Positions 31,787 through 42,353 of a DNA stretch of 64,000 nt are shown here, piece by piece. A program made the position numbers and the translations under genes. Within the stretch, counting starts at the first letter, position 1. Every line of letters starts with the position of its first letter. The notes under the pieces are model-generated. The model did no database searches, had not been told where the DNA came from, and saw only the letters and a list, made by a program, of their open reading frames with translations. Source of the DNA: Isoperla grammatica (lineage: Eukaryota > Arthropoda > Insecta > Plecoptera > Perlodidae); the NCBI GenBank assembly GCA_945910005.1, contig OX246749.1:18571809-18635808 (forward strand), written 5' to 3'.

Positions 31787-32520
31787 ACCCCCACCACCTG
31801 CAGTGTATTACGACCCCTTCGCGTTAAGCGGGAGGCGACTCCCATTTCCCACGCATCGACATTTTTTTTTCTTGAGACCCATCAACACATGGCGCTCACT
31901 AATTACTTTCAACATGCCTAAAATCTGAAACACATCACCCCATCTTCCCACGCACCCTCAGATGACGCAGGCATTCAAACAAAAAACATCCCTTTGCGTT
32001 AAGCGGAAGACGACTCCCATTTTCCCACGCATCGACATGTTTGTCTTGAGAGCCATCAAGTCAAAGCACACACTTACGAGTTTCAACATGTCTAAAATCT
32101 TAAACGCATCACCCCATCTTCCCACGCACCCTCCGATAATTAACGCAGGTGTTCACAAAAAAAAAAAAACACCCCTTCGTGTTATGCGGGAGACGACTCC
32201 TGTTTCCCACGCATCGACATTTTTTTGTCTTGAGACCGTCAAGTCAAAAGTACACACACTAATGGCTCCCATTAAAAATCTTAAACGTATCACCCCATCT
32301 TCCCACGCACCCTACGATAATTAACGCAGGCATTCACACAAAAAAATCCTTTTACGTCCCTTAAAATATTAAATGCATCATCCCCCACCCCCATTTCCCA
32401 CGCACCCTCCGATAATGGATGCAGGTGTTCACACAAGTGCACGTGCACACACGTGTCACTGTCAGACACTGGCGCCAGAACTAATTAGTGGTAGTCTAGG
32501 CACCCTACAACATACCTACT
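31787..32520 (-). repeat. Polinton right terminal inverted repeat
   Basis: About 734 bp, the reverse complement of the left repeat but with three tandem copies (starting near 31814, 31988 and 32173) of the ~180-bp subunit that occurs once on the left. Motif TTCCCACGCA recurs about seven times. Ends AACATACCTACT at 32520. Confidence 0.88.
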
Positions 32521-32909
32521 GGCGTCATCCTCTCCTTCACGCTGGGGTTGGGGTTGAACTGGGGGTGGAGGTTGAATGATTGATTGATTAATGGGGCTTA
32601 ACGTCTCATATTTTCGCAACTATGGCCAATAGCGGGTGATAATGAAGATGAGAAAGATGATGATGAAGAATAAAGCCACATCCGAATCAGGTCCATTGTA
32701 CGTCGCGTGGGTCGTCATACGGGAGTCCAGCAAGGGAGGGCAGGGCCAAGTGGGAGGAGAAATCTTCAGTGGGACAGTGGGGGGGGGGGGGGGGGGGGAG
32801 GGGCAGGGTCTCTTTTGTCGCCTCTTACGATTAGCAGAGTCACTCTGGGCCTATTTTTCCCCGGGTCCAGACGGGCTGGTGGAGGTTGGTTAATCTCGCC
32901 GTGACAAAC
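32521..32909 (-). CDS. Trypsin-like protease exon, 5' part, split by SINE
   Basis: Minus-strand coding pieces at 32878-32909 and 32521-32574, on either side of a SINE. The exon starts after a splice acceptor (AACCCAG at 32910-32916) and reads FVTARLTNLHPQF before running into the Polinton target site at 32526. The frame is kept across the SINE once one copy of its 11-bp duplication is ignored, and across the Polinton into 10932. Upstream exons with signal peptide and catalytic His are not recognisable within the window. Confidence 0.8.
32575..32877 (+). mobile_element. SINE in protease exon, 303 bp, 11-bp duplication
   Basis: Flanked by GGTGGAGGTTG at 32564-32574 and 32878-32888. The 5' half (TGATTGATTGATTAATGGGG...) is shared with the SINEs in the satellite, but the 3' half is different: GTCGCCTCTTACGATTAGCA ... 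CCCCGGGTCCAGACGGG. A run of about 18 G separates the halves. Confidence 0.9.
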
Positions 32910-33335
32910 CTGGGTTATTAACATTATATTGTTATAACTATTACTATTATACCGGCCACGCCGTAAGAAGCAAGGTGTCCCCTACAATTCTGAGAACAGA
33001 CGGTCGCTCCACACGTGGTATATTTCAATGGTAATCACCGCCGGATATCCCGATACCTGAATTGTTATTGTCCACTGCATTGACTGTACCAACCGTGAAT
33101 GGAATGCGAACCCACAACGTCTGGCAAACGGCGTGCGATATTATCACTACAATACCTGGGGCATGAGAACGAGATGCAACTATCTAAGTTGGTAAATGAT
33201 AAAAGCATCACTATCCTATTAAATAATCCGTGACGACAACACCTTCAAAGCTAATTTGACATGAAGATACTATCACTATTATCATTATTATTAATATTAT
33301 CATTAATATAATTATAATAATTACTATTATTATTA
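32910..33335. other. Intron or intergenic DNA, nothing recognised
   Basis: Probable intron of the protease gene on the minus strand. AT-rich with TTATTATTAT microsatellite near 33270-33340. No other feature seen. Confidence 0.4.
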
Positions 33336-33339
33336 TTAT

Positions 33340-34480
33340 TTGTACGCAACTGTAAACAAGCTGAGTTCATGTAATACATTGGACTGTGGTCTCACAGACC
33401 ACAAGGCAACTACAGTAAGCGTGGAAAACAATGTGACAGAGCCAAGCACAACAAACCCGATCAAATATGTTGACAACAATATTTTCCAACTAAATCTAAG
33501 TCAACATAACTGGGAGGGGGGGGAACTCGATCTCGGTAGAGGAGGCATTTAATGTTTTTTTTTGTTTTTAGGAGCTTGAACTAATTATAGATAACTCGTA
33601 TGTTGAATTAAGGTTGAAGAGAGGCTATAAAAAACGGAAAGATTGGATTTTTCCTGAAACAGTCGCAATAACACTGGATAAACAAGCTGTATAGAAAGCA
33701 TTAAAACGCCACCCAGATGATGAGCTGTTGAAATACAGATATAAAACACTTAGTAAACAAGCAAGCATGAAAATAAAGCGTGATAAAATAAACTTCAACC
33801 AGGAAGAAATAGAGAAGGCAGTCCATAAAGGCAAGAACTATTGGCATGTCGTTAACAAAATATTGAAGGGCAAAGGGCACGAAGCAATTACTGAAATAAC
33901 AATTGATGGAGAAAAGACGCTTACTGAAGATGATCCTAGTCGAGTAGCAAACCATTTTAACGATTATTTTATCAATGTTGCTAATATTGCGGCTGGCGGC
34001 GGCGGGCAAGCAGGAAGTGATGACGCAACGAGGGAGATTTTTAAGAAGAAGGGGGTTAACCAAACCATGCACGTTTCTGAAATAACAGAAGCTGATCTTG
34101 TACAAGTTATCAGAAGAATGAAACGTAAAACAAGTGCCGGGATTGGTAGAGTTCTGATAAAAGATAATATTGACATTTTTGTACCGATTTTCAAATACCT
34201 ATTTAATCTTTCTATCAACAATGGCTATGTTTCAGACATTTTAAAAATGGCTGTCGTTATACCTGTTTTTAAAGCTGGGGATAAAACGATGGTGACCAAT
34301 TATCGTCCAATTTCACTTTTACCATCTTTATCGAAAATTTTAGAGGTTTGTGTCAAAAATCAAGTTTTAAACTTTTGCAATCTATCAATTATTTTTCTCC
34401 TAATCAATATGGTTTCTTGCCAAATAAAAATGTCGATATGGCTATAGATAGCCATACTAAACATATCACTCAAGCAATGG
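33340..34480 (+). pseudogene. LINE fragment: endonuclease end and RT start
   Basis: A broken CR1/Jockey-type non-LTR retrotransposon ORF2. Near 33390 a GLTDHKA segment matches the end of the endonuclease domain. After frame breaks, 33728-34400 encodes a typical linker and the start of reverse transcriptase (YWHVVNKILKGKG, KTSAGIGRVLIKDN, VIPVFKAGDK, NYRPISLLPSLSKILE). A frameshift near 34360 moves the frame to QYGFLPNKNVDMAI. It stops before the catalytic YxDD region. Clearly inactive. Confidence 0.85.
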
Positions 34481-35127
34481 AGAGAAATCAGAAGACCATG
34501 GCGCGTGGCGTAGCTATCGGGTGGCAGAGGGTGCAGTTGCACTCGGGCCCGGTCTCTCCAACTCCATGTTTGTCCCATTAATCGATGTATGGTTTTAACC
34601 TGATGACAATTTTCTACTGTTGCAAAATTATTGAGGCTACCAATTTACAATTATTTCGCTCTCATTGGGCAAGAAAAAATTGGTATTATAGACTTGACAG
34701 TTCAACATGCAAGAACTGACAGGCGAAAAGAGTTTTAACTAAAAGGAAAAATGTGAAGCGTGTATCAATAGTGAAACAAAATACAGTTATCCCCCTATTC
34801 AATTCCACAGAAAGAGTAATCGTTGCTTGACTGCACTTACAAACGAATTTGGCTATTTTTTACTATACATAGTTATCCAATTAGCTTTTCTTGGAATTGA
34901 ATAAATAAGTGACAAACAGACGGATTTGCCATTGTCAGGAAAAGTTATTTGGACTGATGGCTTCTCTTATAGGAGAGAGTTGGTCATCAATTCAGTATTC
35001 GTTTGCTGTCTCATTGGGTGTGGGCGCGTGTGTGAAGTGAACTCTGAGTGACCCCGTTCATCTTAGTGCTTTTACTGCGGTTAGTTCTACATATTTTAAA
35101 AACTAATATTTGTTGGGTTATAGGGCA
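34481..35127. other. Spacer before nuclease gene
   Basis: Begins with GGCGTAGCTATCGGGTGGCA, which resembles a dispersed repeat, then AT-rich unique DNA. No coding evidence. Confidence 0.4.
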
Positions 35128-37271
35128 ATGGCCAAACGAATCTGCCGCAAGAGTGCAGCGCGATCGATGTTTGGTATCGTTTCTGTGTTGTTCTGCTTTA
35201 CAGATGGATACAGGCTTAACAGGATGTCACAAAATAAACAAAATAGTGCAAATATAAACGTAAATGTGTCTGTGGCAGATATTAAAGATAAATTACGAAA
35301 ACTTGGTGCCAAGGTTACGGGATCTAAAAGAGAATTACAAGAAAGGTAAGCCAAAACATATGTAATTTAAAAATGTAAGTCAGGTTAACATGTGCGCCAA
35401 GGCCTAGACCTACGGCCTAGGCTAAGGAAGACTAGGTTGGAATTCATAGTCGGCCCCTACACCTAGGGGCACCCATTGTTGCTATGGATTTGTTTTGTAT
35501 ATGGGAAATAACATGGAAACAACTGTTACCTTAGTAACAATGGGCGCCCCTAGGTGTAGGGGCCGACTATGAATTCCAACAATCTAACAGGCATCATAAC
35601 ACCTAGGCCTAGCGTGCCTAAAAATACTTCCTTACACTCAATTGAGATAGAAGTAAGATCTTAAAGGCTAAGCCTATATCCGTAGGGACCATGTTATTGT
35701 AGGTCTAACAAACCACGTATTCTTGTTGACAGGTTGGAGCTTTGGAGTACAAATAACCTTAACCGGCAGTTGGTGGCTTCAGCTGTAGTCGAACCAACTT
35801 GTGCTTATTTATTTCCCGACTCCGAATTATTTACTGCAGTCAATAAATTCAACATTGACAAAAATAAAATAAAAAACGTTACGATTGAAAACATTCGACC
35901 ATGGTTCAATGAGAGAACAGCAATTACAAGTTTCAAGAAAGGGAGAGAGTTGTTTCTCAACAAGTTTGTAAAGAGCATATCATTCTGCCACGACGAAAGC
36001 ATAAAAGATGTGATTTTCTTTAAGGGAACATGTTGTGCTCAAACCAAGGTGAAATCCGAGTACAAAGTTCACATGGTAATACATGTCAATGATGATAGTT
36101 GTTCAAGTGCCAGGCCAATCGAACAGGCAACGCGTCAGTGTGCAGCAGGAGCTGGGTGGTCAAGTGCATGCAAACATATTGCTGCACTTGCATTTTTCCT
36201 GGAGCACTTTTCGGTTACCGGTGAAGATGTCCAGCAAAAAGCTTGCACCAGCACTCTTCAAACGTGGCACCAGCCAACGGGACGAGGTTTGAAGAAAATG
36301 TCCATAAAGGAGATGCTAAAAGTATCAAAGCTTCCTGACCCATCAATAACAGGAACAGACGAGTTATGCAATTTATTAATTAACAATAGTTGCCCGTCTG
36401 ATATGCTTAATGACCGGCATGTGAATGTGGATGGATATTTGAATGACCATAGTATCTACACAAATGAACCACTAGCATCAGTGTTGTTGTTTAATATCAA
36501 CGCTGTTACATCAGCCGAACGTCAGCGTTATGAAACCATAACCCGTCAACTAAATATGTCAGTTTTGTGGTAAGTCAAATGGTATTAGCCTAGTGTAATA
36601 CTGGTAATTTATTGGCCTAGATCTAGCAGATATAGGCCATAATCATTTTCAGCAATCTTATTTTTAATTGATTCGTTACAGGTCCAAGTTGCGACGCACG
36701 AGAATGACTGCCTCGATGATCGGCAACATTGTCCGCACAGTGGACGCAGGTAATTTCACTGAAGGCTACACCGTTCGTCAGGCTCGTCCCCAAAAGGAAT
36801 TGCAAAATGCCTCTATTTTATGGGGGAAAGACAAGGAAAAGACAGCTATCGAAGAATATTCCAAGATAATGGGGGAAGTCATTGAGCCCTGCGGAATCCT
36901 TATTGATAAAGACTTGAACTACTTGGCTGCTACACCAGATGGTATCAACAAAGATAAGACTGTACTTGTGGAAGGTAAGTGTCCATATTCCATTAGAAAT
37001 ACGAAACCACACACCATGACCTATCTTAAACAAGATAAATTTGGTTTCTCAATAAAAATAAAAAACATAATTATTACTTTCAATGCCAGCTGCAAATGCA
37101 TGTTTGGGGTGTACACAGGTGTGACTTTGTAGTGTGGACACTAGAGGGAATATTTATTGAAGGTATCAAGTACGATGCTCGCTTTTGTAAGTATTTTCTG
37201 AAGAGAGTAGAGTTGTACTACCATAGAGTGTTTGCACCCACATGTATAAAATATATGTGGAAGAAACTTTG
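35128..37271 (+). pseudogene. SAP-SWIM-YqaJ nuclease gene, three exons, frameshifted
   Basis: Exons 35128-35345, 35733-36569 and 36682-37271, with GT/AG introns and matching phases. Exon 1 ends in a SAP-like DNA-binding motif (DIKDKLRKLGAKVTGSKREL). Exon 2 has a SWIM zinc-finger-like segment (CAAGAGWSSACKHIAALAF). Exon 3 is a YqaJ/lambda-exonuclease domain (MTASMIGNI, ATPDGIN, VEGKCPYS); its last part (YYFQCQLQMHVWGVHRCDFV) lies in another frame. The shift is at the A run around 37057-37066, consistent with loss of one base. I recall YqaJ-type proteins as the second protein of ISL2EU transposons; the transposase remnant at 38880-39940 fits that. Confidence 0.7.
35436..35580. repeat. Hairpin MITE in intron 1
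   Basis: A 145-bp near-palindrome with arms of about 45 bp, GTTGGAATTCATAGTCGGCC at one end and its complement at the other, inside the first intron of the nuclease gene. No clear target duplication. Confidence 0.8.
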
Positions 37272-38880
37272 ATGCTACAAGTTGTGATCAAGCCAATTTA
37301 CGATTAGTTTCAACACAATGCAACGTGTGATGTGAATAAATTGCCTCGTTATGAATTTGGTCGTTGTGAGTGGGGGAAGAAGTAGAATTGGAGTTCAAAC
37401 AGATTACCTTGACAAAACATGGTGTTAGTCAATATTATGTTGATTTGTTTATTTTTTAATTGTTGTACAATGTACATATTTACATTGTGACATAAAACCG
37501 TCACAAAGGCGGGTGACCACGCAGGGGTTCACCCAGGCTAGCTGCGGCCGGAGTTGGGTTCGTGGGCGTTTGGCTAATTGACGGCGGGTGAGAATGGTGG
37601 TAGGAACTATTGTAAATATACTTTTATAAGAATAAAAGCGGGCTCCATCTTGTTCTATAGTGAATTTGCAGGGACAAAACAAGAAAGTGTCCAGGGGATA
37701 GGAGTCTATTGTAACCAGTGAGCAGACAGTGATTAGCAGTATAGTAATGATAATTTATTGTTGGGATAAATATGCTTGACAAAAAGTTGATTGAATTAGT
37801 TACAAAGACTGCAAGAAACATTACTTTCTAAATCGCCACAAAACGGTTTTGACATGAGCACATTTAAATGGGCGCTTCCAAATTTAACAAAACAAACAAA
37901 AACATTCGTGCAATGTGTCACAACTATGTGCCTGAATAAATCCTTTAGCAATAACAGAAAGTCAGCGATACGGTATGCCACAGAGATATCTCGATATTGA
38001 ATACAGGCTACATTTACAAAATTTGACACAAAGTAACAAATGGCTCCACTGCCCCCGTGAGCACTTGCGAACTTACACACACACAAATGAATCCAGAAAA
38101 TTACGGAATACCACGGTATGAAATTTACCAGCATTAGAATACAATTGAAAAGAGCAAATAGCCAAAGACAACATGTCAATACATACTGTTACAAATACTT
38201 GGATGCTCAATCCAAAATACAACCTGTGGCTCATGTGTGTAAGATCCGGTGTACTCACGCTTGCGGCTCTGAGAGAAGTGGGACTTGACAAATGTATGAA
38301 ATGACTTTTATAACATCGGTAGAGATAACAGAAAATGACGTTAGATTTAAATATAGAAATTACGTCATAATGACGTTATGCATCTTCACGAAGACAGTCG
38401 AGCATGTACGAAGGTGGCGAAGCAGAAAATCAATACTGGAGTCGATGACGCTGAGGTGGGTGCAAACGGTGGAGTTTCAATCTTGATTGCCGAACACACG
38501 GACGTCTCGATGTGAGGGCTACACGACGCTAAATGGACGTCTCCATTTAGATCGGAAGATCTACATGTTACAACATAATGCACTGTAGGCCTAAATGTAA
38601 GCTAGATAATTATATTACACTGTCAAATTATGATACTGACCTGTGCCAGAAAATATTTACATTAAATTAATATTATAAACTGGCATTAGCTGTACCGTAT
38701 TTGAAACTTTGAGAATAAATAAATGAAAAAAAAATAAAAAAGTATAGGCATGATATTTGGAGAGGTAGCCTATATCTGACAATCCACTCTGTGTGCGTAA
38801 TGTAATTTAATTCTACAAGACACTTCCCTATTGGGACTTAGATGTTCGAAAATACCTTCTTATGACATTGCTTCCTAAAT
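37272..38880. other. Region without recognised gene
   Basis: Mixed-composition sequence with short random frames. I see a GC-rich patch near 37500-37580 and A runs near 38725, nothing else. It may be the interior of a decayed DNA transposon lying between the nuclease and transposase remnants. Confidence 0.35.
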
Positions 38881-39940
38881 GTTTTAGGCAGTACAGACTT
38901 GACAATTCTTTCCTTTATGTTGCAAAGCATTATGCAATTGTAAACAATTTCATCAGCTTGAGGCCAAAAACATGATGGCATAGGCTCATCCGCTCATTAA
39001 AGGATTAGTCAGATGATAAACTAAAAAATCACCAATGAGTCACTAGTGCATGAAATTCAGTTATGTGTAAAATAAAATTGATATAGGTTGCTTCAATGCA
39101 AGAAAAAAAATAGTGAACATTTAGCTATTCTATAAGATTCACTTCGCAACCGCTGCTGCATTATTCTTCTAAAGCGTAGTACAGCTGTATCGGTTATGAG
39201 GTCGCTAACGCCTGCCTGATAGACAGAGCACTCATTCTGATAAACAGAGCACTCATAATACGAGTCCAGCCAGCGCCCAAAACAGATTGCAACTTTTCTT
39301 CACATCAAGTCACAAGAAAATTAATTGCAGGGCATGTTGTAGAAGTACACGTTCGTACTAAGAAGCATGTTATCGGTAGAGAAACGATGCACATTAAACC
39401 TCCTGATCGAGTTTTGATAAGTGCCCTATTTTAGCAGTGGTTTTACTATCTCGAGGCAACATTTTTTGTATATGGGAATTACCATGAGAAAAGTTGCTCG
39501 GTGCTACTTGGTAGCAACAAGCCAAAAAATCGCGTTTTCTTTAATTTTTTAACCGCCTGCTTATAAAGTATGGTATTTCTTCGTCATATTTTCCATATTT
39601 GAGGGTGGACATATACAAATGATAGTTTTTTAGTTTTTCATCTGACTAACCCTTTAAGAATGGCATTAACTTTAGAAAGACCAATTAATCTTTCGACGTG
39701 AATCCTTCGATTGGCAAGCTTTCTGGTATCCATTACCTCTTTTTCTGACAGCTGTTTTTTGCCCCTAAGAAACGGTGGAATATTTAAGGCCACCTTCTTC
39801 TTTTCTAGAAGGTCGGAAATTTCAAATCCTCTATCAGCTAGTACCGTGTCTCCTGCTTTTAGAAGATCAATTAATTTACTTAAAATTACTACATGTCGAT
39901 CACTAGTGGAGCCTGAGAGAGCAGTTCATAATGTAAAGAA
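38880..39940 (-). pseudogene. DDE_Tnp_4-type transposase remnant (ISL2EU-like)
   Basis: Minus strand 39660-39935 encodes GSTSDRHVVI, DTVLADRGFEISDLL, LNIPPFLRGKKQLSEKEV and NRRIHVERLIGL, the C-terminal half of a DDE endonuclease family transposase. After an inserted element (39001-39653), the tail continues near 38900-38990 with PQADEIVYNCIMLCN, in a shifted frame. Stops and shifts make it inactive. Together with the YqaJ gene it suggests an old ISL2EU-type element. Confidence 0.7.
39001..39653. mobile_element. Non-autonomous element with TTAA ends, 653 bp
   Basis: Inverted termini AGG(A/G)TTAGTCAGATGA of about 30 bp, directly flanked by TTAA at 38997-39000 and 39654-39657. It is inserted in the transposase remnant. 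TTAA duplication and AGGG-like ends fit Kolobok or piggyBac families; no protein encoded. Confidence 0.75.
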
Positions 39941-40151
39941 AACTTATGGCCTACTACACACTACACGAATTCCAGAAGTGTACACCTCTGTACAAGAATG
40001 ACCTGCGGAACGACTCGGAATTCATTATAGGAACCTGTAAAGTAAAAGTTAATATAGAATCACGAGTACGCTCAACAAAATTAAACATAGTTGGCACAAC
40101 ATCTAAATACATACCTTTCAACATCTTAAAAGTATTTACCAGCACATGGAA

Positions 40152-40598
40152 CTAAATTCGCTCATCAATTGTCAAAAAAATTTCCTGCAAGTCTTGGTGG
40201 AAAGGAACTTCATCAAGTAAATGGTCTATTCTTCTCTGAAGCACAATATAATCTGCAGATGGTCGAACAGCCCACACAACTAAACAATAATCAATTATAG
40301 AGTGAACATCCGAATCAACAAGTAATCTCAGCATTCTCTCAGTCACAAATCTCTTCATTCTTACAATCATATCTATTGCTGAAGACACCCTATTACAAAC
40401 ATATTCATAGCGCCTTTTAAAAGTAAGATTACAAGTTAACACTTGAGGAAATATATTCACAGTTTTATCATTAGCCTTATAAAAAATCATAAAATTAGTT
40501 TTACTATAATTAATATTGAGTTCCTGACTCAGAAACCAGTTATCCATTCTTCTTTTCTCACATTTGGAACCATGACTCCGGGTCCCTCCCAGGCACAA
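40152..40598 (-). pseudogene. LINE reverse-transcriptase C-terminal fragment
   Basis: About 148 codons resembling the thumb and C-terminal part of a CR1-like RT (NINYSKTNFMIFYKAN, then SIIDYCLVVWAVRP). Truncated at both ends. Confidence 0.7.
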
Positions 40599-40674
40599 GC
40601 TAATTATGTTTAAAACATGAGCTCCATGAAAAATGCATGGTATAAAGGCATATTATAATGTTATCAAAACTTTA

Positions 40675-40989
40675 TATTAAGTGAGGAAAGGATCCAACAG
40701 CTTACCTTCGTGTAGTAAGATGCACACGCGCCTTGTAAATATTGTACATACATATATATATATTTTAGTCTAGTTTATTATAGTTGTTTAGTTGACTAGA
40801 GTAGTTGCAGTAGCCATTCTTCTCTCGAGTGAGCAAGACCTCGGTCGAAACGTCTCGTTATATTTTGTATTATGTCTTTATGTGTACTTCAAACTCGCAA
40901 ATCCGTCATCTTACTACACGAAGGTAAGCTGTTGGATCCTTTCCTCACTTAATATACCATTCCAGCCGATTGGCACCTACTTTCATAAC
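40675..40989. mobile_element. Inverted-repeat element with 14-bp duplication
   Basis: Arms at about 40673-40732 and 40907-40956 (TATTAAGTGAGGAAAGGATC and complement) enclose a short centre; the unit is flanked by TTATCAAAACTTTA at 40661-40674 and 40990-41003. The long duplication points to retroposition rather than cut-and-paste. No coding capacity. Confidence 0.7.
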
Positions 40990-41207
40990 TTATCAAAACT
41001 TTACTCTAAAATATAGTATTAAGTTTTTAGACTAATAATGACTACATATTACATTTTATCATTTTTATACATAGGCACTTTCTTGTGTATGCAATTACAC
41101 AAACTCAACACAATTTGTGATTGTACCACATACAGTCAAAAATGTGTGAACAAATTATAGCTTTATGCTTATAGGAATATTGAAGTACATATTTACACAA
41201 GGTGTAT

Positions 41208-42340
41208 TGCAACGACCCAGGCTTTTGGGCGTTGGTATATTGACTGAATTTACTTGTTTTATTACTTAGTTCGATATTAAAAGATTAATTAATTAATGAA
41301 TTTATAGATTTCTTACTGTTTCGCCTCCACCACGACATTATGGGTTGTCGAGCCCAGATAGAAGTTAGAGCAATTTGACATAATTACTCACTTGCATAGC
41401 CAAGAGGTATGTTCACTTTAGAATAGTGATTTCAAGTTCTTATAATCGGATGTAAAGGAGATGGTTAACATGACACGACACTTTTATAGTTGTAAATGTT
41501 TATTTGCCATTTAAGATAGATTCTTAGATACAGGTCGAGGTCTTTACATAGACTTAAAGAAAGAGGTTTGTAAAGCCTCAATCATGGTTGAAGCTGAAGC
41601 GCTTTGAAAAGGTTTAATATTTAACACTTGGTCATCTAATAACCTGGTAATTGCCTTGTCGGTAAACACCGGACATTGATAAGGTAATGAAAGAATATTC
41701 CCCATTCCAAAATAATACACTTAACAATAATGTGGATTGACTCACCAATGGTTTCCTTTGGTATCAACTGATAGCTTTAGCGATGATTTTAAAAGAGTAC
41801 TTTTTTAACACTTGAATTTATAAGAGCCTAAGCGATTTGTCGACCGAGTCCTGTCTGCAACGTCTCCTGCTCCATGTCCCGCTGTATAGTCGATGTGATT
41901 ATGTCTGAGTGTCCTCAAGGCGTGGGCCTGCTTATATAGGAACCCTCTTTTGGGGCTGTATACGTGCCGTGGATGTGTTATGTGTTTATGCGAATCATAA
42001 TTATGAAGAAATCCTCGGACTGAGTTTCACCGATCAGAGTGTGTCGTAGTGATATTTGACCCTTTACTTATTGATTCATAACGGCGATTGCCGAATGAGT
42101 GGCCGAAAACAATCGGTGGGGTGTGTGCGTGTTTATTGCAACCGGACGAATTTAGATGTAAATGAGGTGTGAAGCTCAGTAACTGCACGGTAAGAAGTGT
42201 CTTGCGAAAGACGTAGGTAAAGTTATAACCGTGATGTATTTGTATCCAACCGTCACACATGTGTTTGTATTTGTATGTGATTGTGTCATCCGAGAGGTAA
42301 GGTTGATAATGACTATGATGGTTATTATCCAACCGTCACA
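41208..42340 (-). repeat. Gypsy element LTR A (3' LTR)
   Basis: On the minus strand it runs from TGTGACGGTTGG to GGTCGTTGCA. Next to it lies a polypurine tract (GGGACGGGGGT at about 42342-42353). A TATATAAG box near 41935 is followed about 30 nt on by ACTCAGACA, an initiator; an AATAAA signal lies near 41256. Its counterpart is at 56332-57483. The 5' edge is less certain because CCAACCGTCACA also occurs internally near 42250. Confidence 0.8.
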
Positions 42341-42353
42341 CAACCCCCGTCCC

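Larger units (their letters stand above)
10933..32520. mobile_element. Polinton/Maverick, complete ends, 21,588 bp
   Basis: Both termini are visible as inverted repeats beginning AGTAGGTATGTTGTAGGGTG, flanked by 6-bp duplications GGCGTC. Inside are the hallmark genes of the group: packaging ATPase, retroviral-type integrase, adenain-like protease, double jelly-roll major capsid protein, penton-like minor capsid protein and protein-primed DNA polymerase B. Capsid-side genes point right and polymerase points left, converging at about 20.2-21.8 kb. Excluding the 2.7-kb piggyBac inside it, its length is about 18.9 kb, within the usual 15-20 kb. The set also matches the adintovirus definition (adenovirus-like virion proteins plus retrovirus-like integrase). 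Damage in polB and in one small gene suggests it is no longer autonomous. Confidence 0.96.

Noticed and set aside
40800..40860. Hammerhead ribozyme of the Penelope type
   Set aside because: GAAACGTC and a GACC/GGTC stem are present, but the CUGAUGA core is not; I cannot form the catalytic centre.
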